From: Guadua angustifolia
Taxonomy: Eukaryota > Streptophyta > Magnoliopsida > Poales > Poaceae
Reading direction: 5' to 3'
Length of the DNA stretch: 64,000 nt
Assembly: GCA_036346375.1 (NCBI GenBank)
Contig: CM070511.1
Coordinates: 2,418,001 to 2,482,000 of the forward strand
Positions 1 through 10,600 of the stretch are shown piece by piece (the first letter of the stretch is position 1; every line of letters starts with the position of its first letter). The position numbers and the translations under genes were made by a program. The notes beneath the pieces are model-generated. The model searched no databases and was not told the DNA's origin. It saw nothing but the letters and a program-made list of their open reading frames with translations.

Positions 1-1315
1 TCAGGTGATTATCAGATCTGTGCAATTTTAAAAATTCAAAGACTGATACTATGTAGATGAAGCGTTGATCGGCAAGTTTGAACCGGATGAAAAATAGTAC
101 AAACGATGTTAGAAAGTTTTGAAATTTTTATGGAGATTCCTAACATATTTATGATATATCTGTAAAAATTTCAGATGATGATCAAATGTGATCAATTTTT
201 AAAAATTCAAACACAGAGAGTTGAAAGCTAGTACTTTGAATGTCAGAATTTTTATAAAATCCTGGAGAATTATTTTGAGCTGAAAATTTTACATAAGAAT
301 CCTTAGCTCAAATAAATTTGAAAAACAAAATTTCAAAAAGTTATAAAAATATTTGAGTTGCCTGATAAATCCAAAACAGAAAACAGAAATATGTACACAG
401 TACATTGTCAGAATTATTGTAAATTCCTGGAACAATATATGGAGCTGAAAATTTTAAATAAGGATCCTTACCTGAAATAAACTTGAAAAACAAATTTTCA
501 AAAAGTTTAGAAAATATTTGAATTGTCTGATAAATCAAAATCCGAAATCTGAAAACTGTGCAGAGCAGATTGCAATCATATAAGTTCAGTGCTTACTGCA
601 TTGATAGATTTTATTGAGCAAACAAAGAAAGTTGAAATTTTTTGAAAATTTTATAGAATGGTACTGATGAAATTATTAATTTTTCATAAAAATTTCAGAT
701 CATGATCACACAGGACAAAGTTTTTAAAAATCTAATAAGTTTACTGTCCCAATTATGTCCATTCGGTTTTTTATTTTTTAAAGATAACAAATAATGTTAA
801 ATTATTTTGAAATTTTTTTTGTATGATTCCAAACTACTAAGGATGGTACCATAATTTTTTCACATCATTATCAAGCTTTTAAAAATTCTTAAAAATCTGA
901 CAAGTTTTCTGCCCAAATTTTAAAAAATCTCAAAAAATTAGTTTTTCATCAAATTTTCATGGAACAAGACTTTCTTAAGGGTTATTGGACCCATTCCGTT
1001 CAAATCCGGTGGTCAAATTTCAAAATCCGGACTCCAAACCCGAAATTTCGGCGAAATTTGGCCGAATTTCGCCGAAATTCCGAAATTACTGTAGCAACAC
1101 TGTAGCAAATTCAAATTTTTTTAATTTTTTTGGATTTGGCCGGCATATATAAATTCGGAGGAGGCCGAAAACCGAAATTTCGGCGAAATTTCGCCGAAAT
1201 TCGGCGAGAATTCAATCCCTGGCAGGGAGCTCTAAAAATATCTCGGGCAGGAAATGACGGTCATGCCCCTCCGTTCTTCAAATCGTCACGTCCAGTCCAA
1301 GTCGTCCTGCCGCCG
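1..1315. repeat. AT-rich intergenic DNA with 2-copy 165-bp tandem repeat
   Basis: No gene is visible. Positions 241-405 and 406 to about 570 are two diverged direct copies with a 165-bp period. Both run from a TGTCAGAATT start through a CCTGGA-containing stretch, then AGCTGAAAATTTTA and CTGATAAATC. A shorter motif (TTTTTAAAAATTC next to GATCA) recurs near 25, 195, 715 and 875. From about 1020 to 1215 the sequence becomes a cluster of short palindromes built from CCGAAATTTCGG. Confidence 0.6.
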
Positions 1316-1531
1316 ACAAAAGAAGGTTGTTAACTTTAATAATTTTTCGTCCTTTTCTCTCTAGATTTTTTTTCCGTCGCGGTTTTTCAGCGAGTTTTTA
1401 ATAATTTTAAAAACATGTATTATTACTTGGCGAACGCGTAGAGTATTAAACTCGACAAAAAGAAGGTTGACATCTCTAATAATTTTTCACCCTTTTCCCT
1501 CTAGACTTTTTCCCCGCTGCTGTTTTCCAGC
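1316..1531. repeat. Direct repeat pair, about 141-bp period
   Basis: The stretches 1316-1390 and 1457-1531 are clearly related. Both begin AAAAGAAGGTTG, continue AATAATTTTTC, then CCTTTT and CTCTAGA, and end in TTTTCCAGC or TTTTTCAGC. No coding potential is visible and no TIR or LTR was recognised. Positions 1532-2170 hold AT-rich sequence in which I see nothing further. Confidence 0.55.
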
Positions 1532-2167
1532 TCGGTCTCCAATATTTTTCAAATAATTCATCGAAATAGATATTTCTACAACTCTATCTCTCTATTTTTC
1601 CCTCGTTTCGCTCATTATTTCGATGATTTAAAAAATTAAACGCCGCCAAAAAAAATTTTTTTTCGAAAAAACGACACGCGCGGCGTGTTACGCCGCGGAA
1701 AATTTCCTAGTTATCTATCATAGTCAAACATGTGCCGCTACTTTTACCATTAAAAAGATCAATTTTATAACGGCATGACTTGTACTCGGACGTCTGAAAT
1801 TTTCGAACGTACTGCAACATTTTTTTTCCTTCACGTGCAATATTTTGTTACAACGCGTGCAACATTTTCCTTCGACAAAAAAATATTGCATTGCAAGAGA
1901 CGTCCAATGAGATGAATAAAAATTAAACGTCGGAGCGTTAGTTTCTCTCATTTTATAATTTCGTGCTAACCAAAAAAAATAAAAAACCCAAAGCTTCCGT
2001 CACAGGCGTCACACCACACAATCAATGCTCCTACACAACCCAACGCAACGGAATCGGAGTTCTGCGAGTAAAAACACGCGCGATTGGACAAGAATTCGCA
2101 CGTATGAGCTTACCACAGCATGCCTTTTTTTTCTACTAGGATAGGTTGCGCGGCGTGATACGTCGCA

Positions 2168-3568
2168 TGTGTTATTTTTTCATGAAAATATATATATTTT
2201 TCTATCGGTGTTTTTTTCAAAAAAAATCAACGAGAAAACACGCGAAACTGCTGAAATAATACAAGCGCATCCGCGATCGCGCTAAATCGAAAGGTCCTGT
2301 CGACAATTCGGGAACCGGTCCCCCGCCGAGCTTATTTGTTTAATGAGGGATCAACCTAAAGCTCCTTTTTCGCGGGGGGTATAGCTTCCGAGGGCCTGCC
2401 GAGCTACAGAACGAGGTAGCCAAGACAATCACAGCGAGCGGGGGGTCTTTTTTATCTGGTTCGGGCCTCTCACAGGGGAGATAACAACCCTACGTCCAAT
2501 GATTGCAATATTGTGCGAAGGTGGATTACAATGCGCTTGCTCGGGAAGCCTCGGGGGTTCTAAGAGTGCCCTACCGGGTTGACCGTAACAAGCGCTGAAT
2601 ACCAGTGAAAGTAGGAGGTGGAATCGAACCCCCAAGCCTTCGTGCGAGGGGCTATTTATAAGGGATTATAGGTGACACAACATTTATTATAGGGGGCGTG
2701 CTACTATTCGGGCGTGGGGCGGGCTGTTCCGCGCCTCACGGGCGCAGCTGACGATGGATACAATGAAGGCCGATTATTAGCCTTGAGACCACGGCGTCGC
2801 AGATCGCGAGCCTTGCATCCTTCGAGCCGCGTAATTAATGCCGCGTCATCTTCGTGGGCCGTGCCCGGCTTTTGGGCGAAACCCGAGGTCCCCTTAGTAG
2901 ACCGGGCCGCTTGGTCGCGGACACCCAAGCGATCATGCTTGGGGACGAGCTTGATGGAGGATAGGGGACAGCCTGATGATCGGATGGTCCGAGGATCTTT
3001 CTTGGGGGCGAGGCCCGAGCAGGGGCATGCCCGGGGCCGCCGGGATACGATGGTCGTCTATCGTGCATATCCAATCCCCGACAGGTCCTTTTCGTGAAAA
3101 ATAGCCGAAATGATTCAAACGTCACTAAGTTTTTTCGGTATTTATTTAAGGTCCTTTCACGAAAGATCCGCGATTTTTTGAAACAGAAGGTCCTATTCGT
3201 AAAAAACCACGAGAAAGATCTACATGTAACTACGCAATTTTTGAGAGAACGTGCGTTGTTTTTTCGTGGAAAAAAATTCGTTTTTCCCGTCGGTGTTCTT
3301 TTCAAAAATCGTGGAGGAACGCGAGAAACGATCGAAAGGACACATACGCATTTGCGATTGTGCTAAATCGAAAAGTCTTTTTCGTGTAAAAATAGTCGGA
3401 ATGATCAAAACGTCAATACGTTTTCTTTGGTATCTATCTGGAGTCCTCTCACGAAAGATCCGTAATTTTTCTGAACTAAAAAATTCTCTTCGTAAAAAAC
3501 CACGAAAAGGATTTATACGTAATTACGAATTTTTGAAAGAACTTAAACACAAAAAATATTTTTTTTGA
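2168..3568. repeat. Unclassified tandem repeat interrupted by a solo LTR
   Basis: Related units occur at 2168-2297, 3089-3373 and 3374-3568. Shared landmarks are CGGTGTTTTTTTCAA or CGGTGTTCTTTTCAA, GCTAAATCGAAA, CACGAAAGATCCG and CGTAAAAAACCACGA. Once the inserted LTR (2298-3083) and one copy of its target duplication are ignored, the left unit reads straight into 3089. The repeat array is therefore older than the LTR. The repeat family was not recognised. Confidence 0.6.
2298..3083 (-). mobile_element. Solo LTR (Gypsy-type), 786 bp, TSD GGTCC
   Basis: The insert begins TGTCGACA and ends CCCCGACA, so it has the TG...CA ends of an LTR. It is flanked by a perfect 5-bp target duplication, GGTCC, at 2293-2297 and 3084-3088. 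No internal domain is present, which defines a solo LTR left by LTR-LTR recombination. Minus orientation is inferred because a good TATA box (TATAAATA, 2653-2660) reads on that strand and the minus-strand start TGTCGGGGAT resembles grass Gypsy LTR starts. ORFs inside it are incidental. Confidence 0.85.
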
Positions 3569-3891
3569 GCCGAGCAGAGCGACCACCGGAGGCGGCCAAT
3601 GTTGCAAAGATTAATAAAGGTATAATTCGCTCGATTCTTTTTTTTTCCCTTTGATTACCCACAACTGTCTAATTATTAAGGCGATGACTGCCTAGCTAAC
3701 TCTGATTACTTCTGTTAAGATCGCTGTATTCTCCATTAACTGAGTATGCTATGCTACTTGGTAGTTAAAAGAGCGTAGATGATACTGTTTAAGGTGTCTA
3801 TCGATCTTGTTTTCTACTGACAAATGTTGCAACAAATAAAGGATTTTGTGCTACCCATCAAGATCATTTTTTCAAAAAAAGAAGCAAAATG

Positions 3892-3963
3892 AGGTCCCAC
3901 CGAGATTTGAACTCGGGTTACTGGATTCAGAGTCCAATGTCCTAACCGCTAGACCATGGGACC
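3892..3963 (-). tRNA. tRNA-Gln (anticodon CTG)
   Basis: On the minus strand a complete 72-nt cloverleaf is visible. The acceptor stem is GGTCCCA paired with TGGGACC, followed by a single discriminator base. The T-arm contains GAGTTCAAATCTC. The anticodon stem TTGGA/TCCAG encloses the loop CTCTGAA, giving anticodon CTG, which reads Gln codon CAG. No CCA is encoded, as expected for a nuclear gene. A MITE (4182-4381) lies about 220 bp upstream of the gene. Confidence 0.95.
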
Positions 3964-4181
3964 TTCCGTCGTACGTGAACCGGAGCTCTTCGCTACTTAA
4001 CCTTACTCAGCTTATAATTAAGACCTAGCAACTCTTAACGTTCTTCTGGTTAATAATAGCGTATGGACGCTCACTGTTTGGTAAATATCAATTAATTACG
4101 CTCAAGCGTGATGTAAGCAATAGAAGAAGATAAGTTTCACTCCTTAACATCACTAGCACAAGGGAAGACAGAGTAAAGATC

Positions 4182-4381
4182 TGTTTAGTAGAACTTTAGA
4201 TCCCAGTTTTACCTGAGATCTGAAACTTATAGGCTAAAATAAAGTGAATTAAGTTTATATTTTTATCTAAAATGTAAATAAGATAATTTATCTAAACACT
4301 TTTAATGTACTCAAAGCTCTACAGATCTGGTGGAGCTCCATCAAATTTACGAATCTAATAAAACTAAAACTTTATCAAACA
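4182..4381. mobile_element. MITE copy 1 of a two-copy family
   Basis: About 200 bp, with imperfect terminal inverted repeats starting TGTTTAGTAGA and ending TATCAAACA. It is clearly related over most of its length to 18966-19185. Shared blocks include CCAGTTTTACCTGA, ATCTGAAACTT and AATTAAGTTTATATTTTT. It is non-coding. Ends like TGTTTGG...CCAAACA suggest a hAT- or Harbinger-type MITE. A clean target duplication was not identified, so the superfamily is open. Confidence 0.6.
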
Positions 4382-4695
4382 TAAGTATAATTGGCACGCG
4401 TTCAAGAAAAGCAGCTGTGTGGCGCTAGGTAAAAGAGTAAAGGCATCGATCGACATATGATTTGTCCAACTCAATGTTGCGATGCGTCTCTGACTTGTTC
4501 TTCGTGAGCAATTAGATTAGAGACACGTACTGGGCTAAATCCGCCTTCCTAGTAGTGCCGGCGGGATTTGCTACACCGCAACGACAACCCATTCTGTTCA
4601 CTCCAACCGAAAGATTCGGCTCCCGCAGTGCCGCACACCTCTGGACTCCAGCGCGGCGGCTAAACCCAAACAGAAACCCCGAGCCCGTCGTCGCG

Positions 4696-7600
4696 ATGTC
4701 GCCGGCGGCGAGGCGCGTCCTGCTCACCCGCCACCGCAGCCTCCCCACATCGGCGGCGCCCTCCCCATTGTCGCAGCTCCCGAGGGGCAAGCGGTGGGAC
4801 GCCGTGGTGATCGGCGGCGGGCACAACGGGCTCGTCGCCGCAGCCTACCTCGCCCGCGCTGGCCGCTCCGTCGTCGTGCTGGAGCGCCGGGGTATCCTGG
4901 GTGGCGCCGCCGTGTCGGAGTCGGACCTCGTCCCGGGCTTCCGCTTCTCCCGCTGCAGCTACCTCCTCAGCCTCCTCCGCCCATCCCTGATCCGGTGAAA
5001 CCCCAGATGTCTCCTCTTTTTACGATCACAACCTCCATTCCTGTCGAATTTACATACCAAGTCCCTTCCTTTAGCTGTCTGCAATTTTCTTGTAATGCGG
5101 GTTGTTTCCTCTGCTGCCGCTGTTGCGATCGGTGCTTACTTCAGGGAGCTGGAGCTGGAGAGGCACGGGCTGAAGCTCCTGCCGCGGAGCCCGTCGTCGT
5201 TCACGCCGTGCCTCAACGATCGGTACCTGCTTCTCGGCCCAGACGCGGAGCTGAACCACTCAGAGATCAGCAAGTTCTCCAAGAAGGATGCAGAGGCATA
5301 CCCAAGGTGATGCTACCTTGATAGACACATTGAATGACTGTTCTCTGTGTGCATTTTAACCTGGAATGATCCTAAGATTAATTGACTGTGATGTCTGCGT
5401 GCATTTTAGTGAAGGACGATCTTCTTAGAAGGGTCTATGTGTGAATGTAGATACGAGGAGCAGCTGGAGAACTTCTGCAAGCTCATGGACTTTGTCATAG
5501 ACTCACCTCCGCCTGAGCTGAGGGAGGAGTACCATGCCTCTGTGGTGGACAGGATGAAGGACAAGGTCGACAAGTCAGTGTTCTGGAGCAAGCTTCTTGG
5601 GATTGTGATGCAGCAGGGGCAGAAGAACATGGTGTGAGTACCAAGTTCGGAAGTTCCGACCCAGTGACCCCTTGTCAATGCTATCATGGGCACCATTTAT
5701 GGACGATGCAATCTGTAAAGTCATTTTTTTTTGTACCGGCAGGAATTTCTTTGACCTTCTTCTTTCACCAGCATCGAAGATCTTGAACAACTGGTTCGAG
5801 GTCAAAAGCTTTTTTCCCTGTTTTCTTACTGTCTTACACACTTCTCTTCACATTGATTATATGAAGCAAGTGTATGATTGCTTTATCGCGACGATAGTTT
5901 CATGTTGACCATTCTGCTACAACAGAGTGATGTATTGAAGGCGACTCTTGCAACTGATGCTGTGATAGGTACTATGGTAAGGATGCTTTTCATGAACCAA
6001 TAATTTTTCGTGCTTAGTGGATTAGCATTTGACCTTTTTCGTGCTTGGTGGGTTAGCATTTGACCGTTGCGTCTCCCTTCTCTAGGCTGGTGTCCACACT
6101 CCAGGGTCTGGATATGTTCTCCTGCACCATGTCATGGGGGAAACTGGTGGTCAGCGTGGTGTTTGGGCGTATGCTTCTTATCCTGAGATGCTTATCCATG
6201 TTACTGTGTTCCACCATAGAAAAGTCATTTTTCTACACCTGAAACCATGTGTGAAGCTCTGTGGCCCTAAGTATCGATTAAACTGAACAGACGGTCGGCT
6301 GGTGTATATCTTCACCATCTAGTCAAACAAGTTTTCAATTGCCTTAAAAAAAACAAGTTTTCAAGGGCTAATGTGATAGAAAATGGCATCACTCTAGCCA
6401 AATCTGGTGGTGTTAACACTTTGGGTTTATTATTAGTTGGTTTCTTAGTTCACCCTTGTTTTACTTTCTAAGAAAACTTGTTATATTTGATAAATAATAC
6501 ACTTGCCATAGGTATGTCCAAGGTGGCATGGGTTCAGTGTCATCAGCTATAAGCAAAGCAGCTCTTGAAGCAGGCGTGCAAATTGTAACAAATGCAGAGG
6601 TGCCTTTTCTCTTGTTATGCCATGATACTACCTCTTTGATTTGTAAGATTGCTCTTTGGCAGATCAAATGATTCAAATTTCAGCAGAACATAATAAACAT
6701 CACCATTTATTCACAATGGTTAACTGGATTTTCCACAGGAAAAGTCATTTACTATTTAGTGGCATAATTGTAGTTCTGTGCCCAATTTTCCGTTTTAAGT
6801 TTCTTGCCTCACTTGCTTCAGTGTCCTTGTCTAGGTTTCCCAAGTAATGGTTGATGAAACTGCTGGAAAAGTACAAGGGGTAAGTACTTTGACTAACTAA
6901 TAAGTGGATGCATATTTTATTGCTTTCAACCTCTTGAAAGATTGGGAACTTGTAGGTCGCATTGGCTGATGGAACAGAGGTGCATTCGTCAGTTGTTTTA
7001 TCAAATGCCACTCCATATAAAACATTTGTGGTAAGAACTACTCTGAACATGTAATATTGTGACGATTTTGAGCTCTAGTTTCACAGGCATAATTGAGTAA
7101 ATATTTTCCACACTGATTTCTGGTTTCTTTTGCAGGACCTAGTGCCTGCCAATATTCTTCCAGAGGACTTCCTCTCTTCTATTAAGACAGCAGATTATAG
7201 TTCTGTAAGAACTTACAAGCATATTTTAATAGAGAAACTACATGAATAGTGTCCATTTTTAAAAATGTTTTTCTATGCAATATATATTCATGGTAACCTT
7301 ATTCACTTTACTTTTATAGTTTACCATAATCCTTATTTATATTAGCGTGGAGGCCAAAATTTTCTCAAGTAAAAAGAAGTTACGATTTTGGGAAAGTACA
7401 ACAAGGTTATTTTTGTACCAAAATTTGCATGTATAGGTTACCGAGAATGGTAGTACTTCTGCTGTAGATCTTTGAAATGAAAACAGAGTCTATTCATGTC
7501 ATCTATTTTGTGGTCAAACCTTGAAAGTTTTAAGAGCTAATGACTTCAAGTAACTGAGCTATAATATTGATTGCTAACAATGTAATATGAATTCTGTTGA

Positions 7601-10600
7601 GAGCAGGCAACAACAAAGATTAACGTGGCTGTTGACAGGCTGCCACAGTTTCACTGTTGCAAAGATATCAACCCTGAAGGTGGTCCAGAGCACATGGGAA
7701 CCATACACATTGGGTCTGAAAGGTAGTTAACTAATGTTAGCGAACATTTCCTACTTCAACAACAACCGATATTTGGCATATTATTCTATTCGGCTATTTA
7801 AATCTTCTTCTGCATAACTGAAGACAAGCAAAAATATCTGAGACACTATTTGTTATCTTGATCAGTTGATCCTGCTCATGTACAGTATAGCTTTGGTTTA
7901 TCAACATGAGTATCTCTCTTTATTCAACAGTCACTGTTCTGCTGTTCTTCTGTGCTTGTCATCTCAACTTTATACACCAATTTGATGACCTGCATGCATG
8001 TATTGAAGTAGTTATGTTTTTGTCAGTACCTTATGATAATAAAGAGCATAATCTGGTTTTGCTAATTGTAATCATGTTATATGAGATCTCCCAGTCGTAG
8101 ACTAGTTTTTAATTCTCTTAAGGAAAAAAAACCAAGATGATCTGGCCTCTTATTTTATTATATTGACCTAATTTTTTTTATTGGAGATAACTCAAATATC
8201 TCTTAACTACTATATCTTTTGGTTTTTGTCCAAATAGGTTGTTAGTCCAAATCTTCTACAACTGAGACTCTTTTGGCTATATAAGTTAACCTCTGTACTT
8301 GTAATCCTTGGGACGTTATAGTGGATTGTTTCCCGCGATTTTTTTCTGTGAGAGTTTTTCCACGTTAAATATTTGTCTCTATTATTTTGTCACGCAATTC
8401 CTAACAAGTGGTATCAGAGCCCTAACAAGTGGTATCAGAGTCTAGGGTTTATATCAATTTGGCGGCACCCGCACCACTATTCCCGATCTGCAACCTAGCC
8501 ATGGGTTCTTCACCATCTTCGTCCTGACCATCAACTTCCGTGCCTTCGCACTGGCACTGCTCCGTGCCTTCCGCCATCGCCTGCGTCGGACTTCGCCCCC
8601 CTCCGCACCGACCGCCCGCCCGGTCTTCCGCCTCCGGTCCGGCCCGTGTCTCCTCGCCATCCGCTCCGGCCTCCGTGCTCTTCGCCTTTGTCGCCAGCCC
8701 AAGCTCTGGCCCATGTCAACTGGTCTTTGGTTGGCCTAAGCGCCCGTTCACCAGCCATCCCGGCGCCGCCTCTGCGCCGAGCTCTCGCTCCGACAAGCAG
8801 CAATCGATCCGGGGTTCAAAACCGACGAAAAAACCGCCGAAAACCGCGGTTTTCGACCTTCCGCTCCGGTTGAAACTCAAAACCGTTGATAAACCGTTCT
8901 AATTAAAAAAAAATTTAAAATTTAAAAATTTTGAAAAAATTTATGTGGCGGTTTTTTCAGCGGTTTCTGCCAAAACCGCTCAAAACCGTTTTGAAGAACA
9001 TTCAAATAGCCGGTCGGTTTTAAAAACCGAAGCGGTTTTCGAAAACCGAGCGGTTTTTCGTGAAAACCGCGGTTTCTGAAAACCAAACAATTTTCGATTT
9101 TTCAAAAAATTCAATTTTTTATTTTAAACCTTCGGTTTTTGAGCGGTTTCGGCGGTTTTTAGCGCGTTTTGCGAAACCGTCTTCGCGAATTCGACGCGAA
9201 TTTTGAAAAACGGTTTTGTAATCCCTTCAGCCACTCCGGCCACTAGCGTCTAACCTCCGCGACTTGGTCGCCCACGCCGCATCGCGTCATGCCGCCTCGG
9301 CTTCATCACGCGGGCACCTTTATTGCCGCCGCTTATCGCCGGCCGTCGCGACCGACCGCTTCAACGCCGCCATACGCTACGCCTCGCCGGCAACACGGCT
9401 TCTCATTGTCTGGGCCAAACTAGTTACTGGTGTCGATCCAGCCCTCCGGTCGGTTCGTCCACCCGATCTGCACGAGAAGCCACCCGAGAGCTCTTGATTG
9501 TTTGCTTACACGGCCAAGCCGTGGCTAGTTGGCTTGTTTTCTTGACCAATGAATATCCACCTGATCAAGTAAGCAGCGCTCGTGAAATCTTCCCGAGAAG
9601 CAAGCCTGATCGGAACTGAAACAAATCTCAAAACTGTTTTTAAGTTTCGTTGGCTCCGGTTCAAAGCAGAAGCGGCTTCAGTTTTCATTTCTTATGTGAG
9701 CTCCTTAGCTTCAGCTTCTCCAGAAAGTCGGCTCCGGCTTTTGATTTCTTGCCGAAATTGCTTTGCGCACCCGGAGTGTACCAGAACGTGCAGAAAAATT
9801 CTACGCGCACCAGGAAGTTCTTTTTTCAGAATCTACTATATTTTTTGATCTGCAATTTTATTCTCCACCATGTCATCCACACTAAATTTGACATTGAGAA
9901 GTTCGATGGCAAGATCAATTTCTTTGGCCCCCTTCGTTTCAGCTTAAATACAGCTTTTGCTTAAAATAAAAATGGATTGTCTGCCGAACAGGAGGATTCT
10001 AGACAGCTTCTTCTAGAATCGAGATCGATTTGTACACGAATCGGTTGTCACCCACCTGATTCTGCGGATTCTGACTCAGATTCTATGAGTTCCGCCTCTC
10101 ACGAGTTGTCGCAAGGCACAAGGGCTTCCGCCGTCGTCCCTAGGCCCCCTCCACCACCCTCATCCGCTCATCCGTCACCGACATCGATCAACAATCATCA
10201 TAGACAATCAGGATTGCCGAACGACCAGATTCTCCAACAGCCAGATTCTTGAGACAAATCTCCGTGACAATGACTACAATCCGAATCGCATAATCGGAAG
10301 TCTGTCGAAGAACCATTTATATGGCAGATTCAGATGAGAGCTGTTCTCAGTGGGTGTGACGAAAGGATTGCTTTTTACCTCAGTGACTGTCCCAGTACCA
10401 ACAAAAGTGTGATTTTATTGTAATTATGATTATTGGTGGCATTCATACACGGTTCAGGGAATTATACCTATTATTTTATGCTCACTATTGGCGGGATATC
10501 ATGCGCAAATTCAGCTTTTATACCTATTATTTTGTGCTCATTATTGGCGGCATATCATGCGCAAATTTTAGGCTTTCATGCCTATTATTGGCGAGATTTC

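Noticed and set aside
241..570. Centromeric satellite
   Set aside because: The 165-bp period is suggestive, but there are only two diverged copies and no resemblance to a grass centromere repeat that I can recognise.
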